This document shows positions 35,965 through 44,160 of a DNA stretch of 64,000 bases, piece after piece. The notes under the pieces are model-generated. The model did no database searches and was not told the DNA's origin. It saw only the letters and a program-made list of their open reading frames with translations. Source of the DNA: Desulfurococcaceae archaeon AG1 (GTDB lineage Archaea; Thermoproteota; Thermoprotei_A; Sulfolobales; AG1); assembly GCA_003116855.1 (NCBI GenBank), contig BEWT01000002.1, forward strand, positions 1 to 64,000, written 5' to 3'. How positions within the stretch are numbered: position 1 is the first letter of the stretch; the number at the start of each line of letters is the position of its first letter. A program made the position numbers and the translations under genes.

Positions 35965-36185
35965 GCTTTGATCGATATAGTTTTGTTGATGAGCAGTCTC
36001 ACTCTTGATAGCATCGAGATTAACGTTCCAGGCCATAGATAATGATCTCCGATGGATAGGGATATCATTACGCTTGACGCTTGACCAGCGACAGCCGTAC
36101 ACCCCCACATGGGCGGAGATCTCTGTGGGTTATGCTAAAGTCCCTAGATATTTTATGGTGTTCTTTTATATCTAGGGACAAACGG
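35965..36185 (+). ncRNA. Putative structured RNA, copy B
   Basis: This is homologous to copy A at 31862-32101. Hairpins: H1 36040-36070 (TAATGAT/ATCATTA), H2 36104-36129 (CCCACA/TGTGGG, loop with GAGATC), and H3 36141-36178 (11-bp stem, TCCCTAGATAT/ATATCTAGGGA). H2 and H3 lie at the same places as in copy A but use other base pairs; in H3 the G-C pair after TCCCT of copy A is A-T here, followed by further paired changes. A GTTTATAAT box near 35934-35942 is about 27 bases before the element, matching a transcription start at GCTTTGATC. The tail GGGACAAACGG is identical in both copies. Pcm starts 135 bases further on. Confidence 0.55.
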
Positions 36186-36319
36186 TTTAGTTATTTGGGG
36201 GATATGATTATGCTCTCCTTACAGTTAGGTTTTGCTCCCAGCCATCGTATCTCTAGAGGTATTGATATTGATTCTCTTGATGTTAGCCATACCTGTTGTT
36301 CTAGTTATTTAGATCTAGG

Positions 36320-37003
36320 GTGCGGATCCGGGTTATGAGGGAGCTGATAGAATCTCTAATAGCTAGTGGATATATAAGGAGTGAGAGGGTTGCAAGGGCT
36401 TTTGAGAAGGTTCCTAGAGAGCTCTTTGTGCCCAGAGATCTGGTTAAATATGCCTATATAGACAGACCCCTCCCAATAGGCTATGGACAGACGATCTCAG
36501 CCCCACATATGGTGGCTATAATGACAGAGGCCCTTGACCCTCCTGAGTGTAGCTTAGTGCTTGAGATCGGTACTGGTTCTGGCTATCAGGCTGCCATCTT
36601 GGCAGAGCTTGTCGATCCACAGTCAAAGGGTTGCGGGCATGTGGTTAGCGTGGAGCTTATACCAGGCTTGGCTATGTTTGCGAGGGAGAATCTCAGGAGA
36701 TCGGGGCATATAGATAGGGTATCGGTAATAGTTGGGGACGGAAGCCTTGGCACAGGGATCGAGAGAGAGGCTTATGAGAGAATAATAGTTACAGCAGCAT
36801 CGCCAAAGATCCCAGAACCCCTTATATTGCAACTGAAAAAAGGAGGAAGGCTTGTAATACCCGTGGGATCGCCTGAGCTCCAAATACTCACAATAGTTGA
36901 TAAGAAAAAAGACGGGAGACTAGAGATAACCAGAGACATACCATGCGTCTTTGTACCCCTTAGAGGGATACATGGCTATAGGGATTACTACATTAATAGC
37001 TAG
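36320..37003 (+). CDS. pcm: Protein-L-isoaspartate O-methyltransferase
   Basis: A 227-residue SAM-dependent repair enzyme that methylates L-isoaspartyl residues of damaged proteins. The family signatures are clear: VPRELFVPRDLVKYAYIDRPLPIGYGQTISAPHMVA, motif I LVLEIGTGSGYQAAILAEL, and the ERIIVTAASPKIP segment. GTG 36320 or ATG 36335 may be the start. High temperature makes protein repair important, and most thermophilic archaea have this enzyme. Confidence 0.94.
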   Translation: MRIRVMRELIESLIASGYIRSERVARAFEKVPRELFVPRDLVKYAYIDRPLPIGYGQTISAPHMVAIMTEALDPPECSLVLEIGTGSGYQAAILAELVDPQSKGCGHVVSVELIPGLAMFARENLRRSGHIDRVSVIVGDGSLGTGIEREAYERIIVTAASPKIPEPLILQLKKGGRLVIPVGSPELQILTIVDKKKDGRLEITRDIPCVFVPLRGIHGYRDYYINS

Positions 37004-37024
37004 AAGGCTAAAGCCTAAACATAC

Positions 37025-37891
37025 TTATTCGAAGATAACCCGGTTCTTCAGAACCCCTATACCCTCTACACCGGCTTCCATAAAGCCCTCTCTACTTGGT
37101 AATAAATACTCGCTATGATCCCTGTCAGCCTCGAGATACCCTATACTCCCCATACTAATTATCGTTCCAGCTTCTATTGTCATGAAGCTTGATAGATATT
37201 CTAGCACCTCTTTATCGTCGAATAAGAGCTCATCGCTAGACCCCTTCTGAACCATCTCACCCTCGAAGGAGGAATACATATCCTTTCCCCTGAATTCGCC
37301 GAACTCGTCTGGAGTAACGATCCAAGGGCCTATGGGGCCAAAGGTATCCCAATTCTTCCTTATAAACGGGGCTCCTCTGACATACTCCCTCTTAACCTCA
37401 CCAGTAGTAGGATCCCTTCTATAGGCGTAATAAGCATCCTCCTTAGTTAGTGCAGATGCTGTTACATCATTAAAAACAGTATATCCGAGGATCCCTTCTT
37501 TAACGCGCCCCCCACGCTCTATTCTTTTAGCAGTTATAAGGGCTATCTCAACCTCGGGTCTTATCCCACTCCTAGGGGCTCTCACAACCCCCATATGGCC
37601 GACAAGCGTGTTAGGGGTTTTGATAGTGAATCTCGGATGACTAAGCTCTTTCTTAGCCCTCTCAGGATCATCTAGCCCTAGCATTTTAGCCGAGTTCACG
37701 ACCACGCATATTACATAGTTGATCATAGGTGGTTGGAGCTCTACCTCATCTATCCTTACAGACTCTCCCTTAGGCTCACCTCTATATTCTATATATCTTC
37801 TCAGATCACCTTCTCCAATTATATATAGATATCCACCCCTAACCTCGCCGAAGACCTTCTTACCGTTATATATGGCTACTGCTAGCCTCAA
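37025..37891 (-). CDS. Fumarylacetoacetate hydrolase family protein
   Basis: A 288-residue FAH-superfamily protein. The metal-binding core is visible: PNTLVGHMGVV, the E-x-E pair in RPEVEIALIT (about residues 112-114), YTVFNDVTA, and FGPIGPWIVTPDEF; a C-terminal IEAGTIISMGSIG segment completes the fold. Members hydrolyse or decarboxylate C-C bonds of oxo acids (acylpyruvates, oxaloacetate, catechol-pathway intermediates). Its start overlaps by four bases the end of an acetoacetate-decarboxylase-like gene, so the two probably act on successive or related keto acids. Confidence 0.87.
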   Translation of the reverse strand: MRLAVAIYNGKKVFGEVRGGYLYIIGEGDLRRYIEYRGEPKGESVRIDEVELQPPMINYVICVVVNSAKMLGLDDPERAKKELSHPRFTIKTPNTLVGHMGVVRAPRSGIRPEVEIALITAKRIERGGRVKEGILGYTVFNDVTASALTKEDAYYAYRRDPTTGEVKREYVRGAPFIRKNWDTFGPIGPWIVTPDEFGEFRGKDMYSSFEGEMVQKGSSDELLFDDKEVLEYLSSFMTIEAGTIISMGSIGYLEADRDHSEYLLPSREGFMEAGVEGIGVLKNRVIFE

Positions 37892-38688
37892 TATCTACCC
37901 ACCACCCTACCCCCCTCTATTGTGAAGCCGGCTGTGTAATAGTAACCACCAAGGATCTCTCTAACCTCTATGAGTTCTACCTCATCGTTCTCACCATAGC
38001 CTATCTCAACCTCCCCCTTACCCTTCCAAGCCTTTCCAAGCCTATAGTTGCTCCTAATAACCTCAAGGACCTCTGAGAGGCTCTGCTGCCCCTCATATGT
38101 GGGTGGGAAGTGCCTATAGGTTAGTGTTGGTCCGAAACCCCTTAGAGGGATCTCTCTAGTCTCTTCCTCAAGCTCTACTACGAGTGTGAATAGCCTTCTC
38201 CCAAGCCTGCTACAATAACCCCCTAGTTTAGCACCTCTCCCCACTTCTCCTAGGGCTGGGTTTAGCGGGTTGATCTTTGTCATCGAGATCTCGGCTATCT
38301 TTTTTGGATACCCATTCAGCCACCCCCTTATGAGGGCCCAGTCCTTATCAACCCACATGAATGGGAAGTAGTTATAGTTCTTTCCGTTATAGATAACCTT
38401 GAGGGCTATAGCAGCCTCCTTATACTGGGTCATCTCAGGCATCCTATAGATCCAATCCGTATTATTACCATGAACAGTAACAAAATCAGAGACATAGATC
38501 CAAGCCTCATCGGTGCTTTTGAGAAATTCTGGCAAAAGCCTCTGCGCCTTATCCCTATCCACTCTTAAATGCACAGCTATGTATTCAACACCATAGTGAT
38601 AAGGCCCTGGAGGCACTATCGAAGATCTACCGCTCTCTGTTAATGGATGCGTATATGCCTTCAAACCACCACCAGGATCTAGGTGCAT
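37888..38688 (-). CDS. Acetoacetate decarboxylase-like protein
   Basis: A 266-residue member of the acetoacetate decarboxylase superfamily. The region around the Schiff-base lysine is recognisable as RGWLNGYPKKIAEI (about residues 116-129), and the fold-typical DFVTVHGNN, NYFPFMWVDKD and EVREILGGYYYTAGF blocks are present. The superfamily includes true acetoacetate decarboxylases and aldolase-dehydratases, so the exact reaction is open. It is the first gene of a two-gene operon with the FAH protein. Confidence 0.78.
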   Translation of the reverse strand: MHLDPGGGLKAYTHPLTESGRSSIVPPGPYHYGVEYIAVHLRVDRDKAQRLLPEFLKSTDEAWIYVSDFVTVHGNNTDWIYRMPEMTQYKEAAIALKVIYNGKNYNYFPFMWVDKDWALIRGWLNGYPKKIAEISMTKINPLNPALGEVGRGAKLGGYCSRLGRRLFTLVVELEEETREIPLRGFGPTLTYRHFPPTYEGQQSLSEVLEVIRSNYRLGKAWKGKGEVEIGYGENDEVELIEVREILGGYYYTAGFTIEGGRVVGRY

Positions 38689-38776
38689 CTGGCAGCATTA
38701 TAAATAGTAAATCTAATAGAATGGATGATCTTCAAGGCCTGTTAGCCTTGAAAAGCTATTAATAAGCATTAGAAAC

Positions 38777-39838
38777 CTACTTGATCCTTGTAGCAGCATC
38801 TCTTAAGAGATCCATGATCCCTGGTATTGCGCTAACCACGCCTGGAGAGGGCTCCTCCTCACCTATCACAGGCTGCTCCCTGATCCCTAGCATGGCTTCT
38901 ACATATGCTACAAAGCTCGTAATAGCCCCCTCACCATAACCCCCACCAAGGATCGAGAGGCTGCCAGCTATCTCTCCCCTCTCAAGAAGCCTACCCACAT
39001 AGCTTCCGAACATTGCATAGGTATCCTCGGTAACCTCAAGACCTGTGAGAGGATCCTCCATATGTGCATCAAAACCAGCGAACACTATGAGGAAATCAGG
39101 CTCATAGATCTTTCTGGCAGGCTCTATGACGTGACTCAAGATCCATGAGTAAACACTATCCCCAGAGCCTCTTTCGAGCGGTATATTGATCTTTGTACCT
39201 CTAGCCACACCTCCCCCAATACTCCAAATACCACCAGTACCCGGGTATATGCCTGTCTGGTGTATATCTATATGCAGCGCTCTTGGCTCCAGCCACAGGA
39301 TCTCCTGGGATCCGTTGCCATGGTGGGCATCTATATCAAGGATCATAACCCTATACCCATTATCGAACAGAGCCTTCGCAGCAATCGATGTATAGTCAAA
39401 TATACAGAACCCGAGGGTAGGAGCACCCATAGCCCTACCCCTCCTCCCAGCATGATGCCCTCCGGGTCTAGACATTATAAAGTAGGGCTCTCCACTAGCG
39501 ATCGAGCTTAGAGCCGCTTCTCTCGCTGCTGTCGCGAAAATCGATGCTATCTCGAACGTATATTCATTCACATACGTATCCGGGTCTATGTAGTGGAAAC
39601 CGAGCGAGGATTCCCGTTTAATCCGATCCACATACTCCTCATCATGTACCATGAGAGCAGCACTATAATCAGGCTCGGGAGGGTTTACCAGATCTATATA
39701 CCCCCATGCCTCGGAGGCTCTGAGAGCTGCTAAGCCCTCCTCAACCCTTCTAGGATCTTCTGGATGCCTCCCATAAGGATCTCTGTGTAGCGAATGCCTC
39801 TGATCATATATTATTTTTAGCCTCAAACCCCAAACCAT
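38777..39838 (-). CDS. Histone-deacetylase-family protein (AcuC-like)
   Basis: A 353-residue zinc deacetylase of the HDAC/AcuC/acetylpolyamine group. Catalytic features are complete: RPGGHHAG (the two active-site histidines at about 126-127), the zinc ligands DIDAHHGNG and FAGFDAHMEDPL, and the glycine-rich end GGYGEGAI. Substrates may be acetylated lysines (for example on Alba) or acetylated polyamines, which are abundant in thermophiles. It is monocistronic; a later start codon than 39838 is possible because the first residues MVWGL are not family-like. Confidence 0.88.
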   Translation of the reverse strand: MVWGLRLKIIYDQRHSLHRDPYGRHPEDPRRVEEGLAALRASEAWGYIDLVNPPEPDYSAALMVHDEEYVDRIKRESSLGFHYIDPDTYVNEYTFEIASIFATAAREAALSSIASGEPYFIMSRPGGHHAGRRGRAMGAPTLGFCIFDYTSIAAKALFDNGYRVMILDIDAHHGNGSQEILWLEPRALHIDIHQTGIYPGTGGIWSIGGGVARGTKINIPLERGSGDSVYSWILSHVIEPARKIYEPDFLIVFAGFDAHMEDPLTGLEVTEDTYAMFGSYVGRLLERGEIAGSLSILGGGYGEGAITSFVAYVEAMLGIREQPVIGEEEPSPGVVSAIPGIMDLLRDAATRIK

Positions 39839-40053
39839 TGTATGTTGATACTTAGAGCATTAAATTATTGAAACCAGCTTGAGAGATCGCTATATTCTTT
39901 CTTAGAAAAGCCCGGATCCACTAGCCGACTAGCATTGTTTCCTGCTATAGGCTTGTTTCCATCCTAACTGTGAGAAAAATACTCCAAGCCAAGTAGAAAA
40001 GATCTCTTGAATATGGATAGGAGCTACTCTCATTAAACCAATAGTCAGCGATC

Positions 40054-40497
40054 CTAGGTTTTTCTCCTCAAACCAAGCCTGGCTAGAGCTGACATTGTGC
40101 TTGAGACATAGTTTTTCACATACTCAGGATCTATGGATCTTGTTTTTAGTTCTCTGAGTAAGAGATCCTCGACTATAGCGTAACTTTTATACTTCTCGTT
40201 AAGCTGTCTCCACTTGACACCCTTCAGTGCTTCAGCGATCTTTGAGTCAAAGGGTAAAACGCCTTTTATCATTAGAACCGCTACTATTGGGTAGCCGACA
40301 TATCCTCTAAACTTGGTTCCATTGTCATCGCTATAGGCTGCTTTCTCCTCGAGATCTATGTAGACCTTATAACTCCTATCACCTTCTGAGCTTACTACTA
40401 TAGCTTCGCGGTCTGATACGATCTTAACCCTGTTATCCGCTATAGCCCCCAAAGCCTCAAGAATCTTTATCCTTGGGGGTAGTCTGAGCATCTCCAA
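40054..40497 (-). CDS. Conserved protein of unknown function linked to GcvH
   Basis: A 147-residue protein that I do not recognise. The N-terminal segment LPPRIKILEALGAIADNRVKI is followed by a beta-rich stretch (AIVVSSEGDRSYKVYIDLEEKAAYSDDN) and a helical C-terminal half. It has no cysteine, no membrane helix, and no known motif. It begins two bases after the end of gcvH, so it is almost certainly cotranslated with it. A role in lipoylation or delivery of H protein is a reasonable guess from context only; split lipoate ligases with a small accessory subunit are known in archaea. Confidence 0.6.
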   Translation of the reverse strand: MEMLRLPPRIKILEALGAIADNRVKIVSDREAIVVSSEGDRSYKVYIDLEEKAAYSDDNGTKFRGYVGYPIVAVLMIKGVLPFDSKIAEALKGVKWRQLNEKYKSYAIVEDLLLRELKTRSIDPEYVKNYVSSTMSALARLGLRRKT

Positions 40498-40499
40498 AA

Positions 40500-40907
40500 C
40501 TAGTCCCTCGAGATCTTCTCAGCATATTTCTCGGGAGATAGTAGTTTTCCAAGCTCATCCTTAGAAGCGATTTTGATCTTAACCATCCATCCACCCTCAT
40601 AGGGTTCGTGGTTAATTAATTCCGGCTCGTTTGAGAGCCTTTCATTAACCTCGATAACCTCGCCGCTCACAGGAGCATAGATATCTGAGACTGCCTTTAT
40701 GCTCTCGATAGTACCTATAGTGTCGCCAGCTCTAACCCTAGTCCCTCTAGATGGGAGCTCTATCCCTATTATGTTCTTTAACTTTTTCTGAGCATAATCA
40801 GTTATCCCGATAACCGCTATATCGCCCTCGATCTTTACCCACTCGTCTGTTTCTGTGTATAGCCTGTCCCTCTTAACAATATATCCCTTAACCTCTATAT
40901 CGCTCAA
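40500..40907 (-). CDS. gcvH: Glycine cleavage system H protein
   Basis: The lipoyl carrier protein of the glycine cleavage system, 135 residues. The lipoylated lysine lies in ESIKAVSDIYAPVSGEV (near residue 70), with the upstream IGITDYAQKKLKNIIGIELP segment characteristic of GcvH rather than of E2 lipoyl domains. It shuttles the methylamine between the P, T and L proteins. gcvT lies 4 bases upstream in the same direction. P protein genes are absent from this window. Confidence 0.93.
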   Translation of the reverse strand: MSDIEVKGYIVKRDRLYTETDEWVKIEGDIAVIGITDYAQKKLKNIIGIELPSRGTRVRAGDTIGTIESIKAVSDIYAPVSGEVIEVNERLSNEPELINHEPYEGGWMVKIKIASKDELGKLLSPEKYAEKISRD

Positions 40908-40911
40908 GCTA

Positions 40912-42054
40912 TCACCTCTTGATCAAGGGGTAGTCGAGGATTTTCGCTTCATAAAGCTTTCCCCTAACCTCTATATCAACACTAAGTCCTGGCAGTGCAT
41001 GGCTGCTTTTAATATAACCCATAGCTATTGGTCTCTCTAGATAGGGTGAGTATGAACCGCTGGTTATATAGCCTATCTCCTCACCCTCATATAGCACTTT
41101 ATAACCCCTCCTTGGTATTACCCTCAGTCCTTTCTTAAGTCTAAACATATACCTAGCCTTAGTAACGCCCCTCCTCCCAATCTCTCTCAAGGCATCGCAG
41201 CCTATACAGCCCTCCTTACCCCTGGTGAAGACCCAGTATCTAGCCTCGTATGGGTTTATATTCTCATCTATATCCTCACCGTATAATACGTAGCCCATCT
41301 CCATCCTCAGACTATCCCTAGCAATCAAACCTGCCAGTGCTACACCCATGCTCCTAAGCCTAGCAATGATCTCGGCAGCGATGCTTGGACTCGAAACTAT
41401 CTCAAAACCATCCTCCCCAGTCCAGCCACTCCTGCTAATAATATCAACCCTACCCAGAGAGGTATCTAGGTTTTCGAGAAACTCGAGAGGCTTGAGTGAA
41501 GAGGCTCCGGAGAACCCGGGGATCTTTGATATATAATCGATCGCCCTAGGCCCCTGTATAGCTAGCATAGCCGTCTCGAGGGTCTGATCAACTATAGATG
41601 CCTTGTAACCTTTCCTAGAAACCCACTCTCTAAGCCATCCAAGGATCTTCTCCCTATTGATAGCGTTACACACAACAAGCCATCTCTCGTTTGAAAACCT
41701 ATATAGCATAACATCATCCTTAAAGCCTCCTGAGTCGTTGAGAAAAGCCGTAGGTCCTACCATGACGCTATCCTTCGAATCGCTGAGATCTCTTGGTAGG
41801 AGTAGGTCTAGGAGTTCTTGCGAGTCAGGCCCTTCAACAAGGATCCTCCCCATATGGCTTATATCGAATACAGCAGCATCCCTCCTAACGGCTAAATGCT
41901 CAGAGAAGGGATCGCCATAACTCATTATAGTCTCAAAGCCTGCGAAAACCCCAACATCGCCGCCATAACTCTTAAGAAGATCTAGAAGAGGTATCCTTGG
42001 CAAAAACTCCCTAGAGTAGTGGCGGTAGGGAGAATATATTTGACCGGCTACCAT
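40912..42054 (-). CDS. gcvT: Aminomethyltransferase (glycine cleavage system T protein)
   Basis: T protein, 380 residues, transferring the one-carbon unit from the aminomethyl-lipoyl H protein to tetrahydrofolate or the archaeal pterin analogue. Family blocks: AVFDISHMGRILVEGPDS (about 65-82), AMLAIQGPRAIDYI, SRSGWTGEDGFEI (about 210-222) with the substrate-binding residues, and the C-terminal GYITSGSYSPYLERPIAMGYI. It heads a gcvT-gcvH-unknown operon. GlyA at 51 kb supplies glycine and the same C1 pool. Confidence 0.93.
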   Translation of the reverse strand: MVAGQIYSPYRHYSREFLPRIPLLDLLKSYGGDVGVFAGFETIMSYGDPFSEHLAVRRDAAVFDISHMGRILVEGPDSQELLDLLLPRDLSDSKDSVMVGPTAFLNDSGGFKDDVMLYRFSNERWLVVCNAINREKILGWLREWVSRKGYKASIVDQTLETAMLAIQGPRAIDYISKIPGFSGASSLKPLEFLENLDTSLGRVDIISRSGWTGEDGFEIVSSPSIAAEIIARLRSMGVALAGLIARDSLRMEMGYVLYGEDIDENINPYEARYWVFTRGKEGCIGCDALREIGRRGVTKARYMFRLKKGLRVIPRRGYKVLYEGEEIGYITSGSYSPYLERPIAMGYIKSSHALPGLSVDIEVRGKLYEAKILDYPLIKR

Positions 42055-42086
42055 ATCACATAGATCTTACCATAAACCAATAGGGA

Positions 42087-43139
42087 TCATTGATCAGGAA
42101 CTCTATATCCTGGCATAACTGCTGTGATTCCTGTGATAGAGTTTTTAGAGAGGATCTTTCTGATCTCTTCGATAGGGCTTTTCCACACTCTATTCTTAAG
42201 AACATAACACTCATAAGGCTCCCATGCAATATGGATCCATTTTAATCCATGCTTCTCAGCCGTGTATCTAATCGTGAGCCCGATATCGGTTTCACCAGAC
42301 TCTATGGATCTGCATACCTCCTCATGTGTTGGATACTCTATTTCCAAGCCTTTGATATCTTTTACCTGTATTCCAAGTTTCTCTGAGTATCTCTTTAAGA
42401 GGTAGTCAAAATAAGCCCTCGTCCCTGAACCCCTGTTTCTCAAAGCCACTCTATACCTGCCCTCAAGGATACCTTTAAACGCATCCTCAGCATTATCTAT
42501 ATTAATATCACCTCTATATGCTAGAACAACCTGCCTCTGAAAACCCCCTATATACTCAACCCTATCTAGAAGACCGAACCTTTCTAAATAGGGCTTGTTA
42601 TACTCACCAAGCCCTGGATCGTATATATGTATGCATGAAACATCAGCCTCACCAAGCACCAGCATAGCTAGCGAGAGCCCCGAGCCTGAACAAACACCCC
42701 TGATCTTGAAGCCCCTGGCTGAGAGGCTTTTTAAGATAAGCTCTATAACCGGGTCATGGCTATACGATACCACAACAACAGGGTCTCCACTCTCTATGGG
42801 CATATAGAGAGGCCTAGCCAACCCTGCCTCCTCTAGTCTTGTCTTTGCTGCACCATAGATCTTCAGGATTGTTTCTCCAAACTCTGTCAACACAGATCCC
42901 CCGCCCCTCCTACCTCCGCGTCTGTGGAGTAAGAGCTTTCTTCCCAAGAGCCTCTCGATCTTTGAGATCCTCTCCCACAACCTTGAATAAGGCATACCGA
43001 TAGATTTGGAGGCTGCTAGTAGGGAGCCTCTCTCTTTAACGATTCTCAGCACATTTATTATCTGCTCGTCTATAACCTCAACACCATCGACATCTATAAC
43101 CACCTGATAACGAATCCTAATACCGCTTTGACCAGACAC
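42087..43139 (-). CDS. ModE/TupR-type regulator: HTH plus periplasmic-binding-like domain
   Basis: A 350-residue one-component regulator. The N-terminal LysR/ModE-like winged helix (about 20-105) reads EQIINVLRIVKERGSLLAASKSIGMPYSRLWERISKIERLLGRKLL ending in a basic RRGGRRGGG wing. The C-terminal domain (about 115-350) is a substrate-binding-protein-like PBP fold related to COG1910. It is divergent from tupABC and presumably senses tungstate or molybdate and represses that operon. Palindromes in the shared intergenic region are candidate operators. Confidence 0.82.
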   Translation of the reverse strand: MSGQSGIRIRYQVVIDVDGVEVIDEQIINVLRIVKERGSLLAASKSIGMPYSRLWERISKIERLLGRKLLLHRRGGRRGGGSVLTEFGETILKIYGAAKTRLEEAGLARPLYMPIESGDPVVVVSYSHDPVIELILKSLSARGFKIRGVCSGSGLSLAMLVLGEADVSCIHIYDPGLGEYNKPYLERFGLLDRVEYIGGFQRQVVLAYRGDINIDNAEDAFKGILEGRYRVALRNRGSGTRAYFDYLLKRYSEKLGIQVKDIKGLEIEYPTHEEVCRSIESGETDIGLTIRYTAEKHGLKWIHIAWEPYECYVLKNRVWKSPIEEIRKILSKNSITGITAVMPGYRVPDQ

Positions 43140-43157
43140 TGGCTACTCCGAGGATTT

Positions 43158-43191
43158 TTCCCTAAGGGAATTTTTATCTATTATCGGATAA
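43158..43191. promoter_or_regulatory. Two palindromes between the regulator and tupA: candidate operators
   Basis: TTCCCTAAGGGAA at 43158-43170 and TTATCGGATAA at 43181-43191 are both perfect palindromes around one central base. The first overlaps the probable TATA box of the leftward regulator gene; the second directly abuts the rightward TATA box (GATATATTTTTA, about 43193-43204) of tupA. This arrangement is what autoregulation and tungstate-dependent control would need. The binding protein is inferred. Confidence 0.5.
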
Positions 43192-43239
43192 CGATATATT
43201 TTTATTGCCTCCGAGAACAAGGGATCTCGGTACTTAGCC

Positions 43240-44160
43240 ATGGTGCGGTATATAAGAGTAATAGCTTTTGCAGTGGTCACCATAATAACGGTCTCGGCAT
43301 TGTCTCTCTATCTATATTATCAAGGATCCGTTGGGCAAGAGATAAGGATCAGGATCTCCACCACAACATCGCTATACTCTACAGGACTTCTTAGCTATTT
43401 AGCAGAGGAGTTTAGCAAGATCCATAGTAATGTTAGGCTTGACTTCATAGCAGTAGGGACAGGCGCGGCTCTCAAACTAGCTGAGCATGGTGACGCTTGC
43501 GCCGTGTTTGTCCACGCTCCAAGCATAGAGAGACGATACATAGATAGAGGTATCATAACAGGGGGGAGAATTATTGCCTATAATTATTTCATAATAGTAG
43601 GGCCTGTTGAGGATCCTGCTGGGGTTAATAAATCTAGAGATGTTTTAGCAGCTTTTAGGAGTATATATGCTACCGGAGATCTTGGCAAAGCCTTCTTCAT
43701 AACAAGGGGAGATAACTCGGGCACTAATGTTAGAGAGCTATCACTGTGGAGTAGAAGCGGTCTGGATCCATCTAGGAAGGGTTGGTATAAGAACTGCGGC
43801 TGCAGCATGGATCAAGCCTTAGTTATGGCTAACGAGTTTAGAGCATACACCTTGAGTGATGCGGGGACTTATATGCAGTTTAAAAGAGCAGGCAGACTAC
43901 CTAACCTCGAGATCCTCTATGCAAATGCAACAGATCCCAATATGATCAATATCTATAGTATCTATATAGTCAGCAGTTGCAAAGGCGATGTGAGAAAATA
44001 TGCTGAAGAGTTTAGAGACTTCGTATATAGTAACCAAGAGAAACTGATCGGGAACTACGGGGTGAGCAGATACGGAGCACCGCTTTTCTACCCAGCAAGA
44101 GATAAAGCACAAGAGAACCAGGTTCTGTGGAGAGAGCTAGCATCGGAGGAAAAGGAGTGA
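43240..44160 (+). CDS. Tungstate/molybdate ABC transporter, substrate-binding protein (TupA-like)
   Basis: A 306-residue solute-binding protein. One N-terminal hydrophobic segment (about 6-25, VIAFAVVTIITVSALSLYLYY) acts as signal or membrane anchor. The TupA signature follows: STTTSLYSTGLL, FIAVGTGAALKLAEHGDA, FVHAPS, FIIVGPVEDPAGV, ITRGDNSGT, and AYTLSDAGTY. These serine, threonine and arginine positions contact the oxyanion in tungstate-specific TupA. It is the first gene of tupABC. The promoter region contains a palindrome and TATA box. Confidence 0.9.
   Translation: MVRYIRVIAFAVVTIITVSALSLYLYYQGSVGQEIRIRISTTTSLYSTGLLSYLAEEFSKIHSNVRLDFIAVGTGAALKLAEHGDACAVFVHAPSIERRYIDRGIITGGRIIAYNYFIIVGPVEDPAGVNKSRDVLAAFRSIYATGDLGKAFFITRGDNSGTNVRELSLWSRSGLDPSRKGWYKNCGCSMDQALVMANEFRAYTLSDAGTYMQFKRAGRLPNLEILYANATDPNMINIYSIYIVSSCKGDVRKYAEEFRDFVYSNQEKLIGNYGVSRYGAPLFYPARDKAQENQVLWRELASEEKE

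Noticed and set aside
36081-36338. An 85-codon plus-strand frame before pcm
   Set aside because: It runs through structured copy B and overlaps the pcm start; the translation has no family resemblance apart from a chance SAM-motif-like end.
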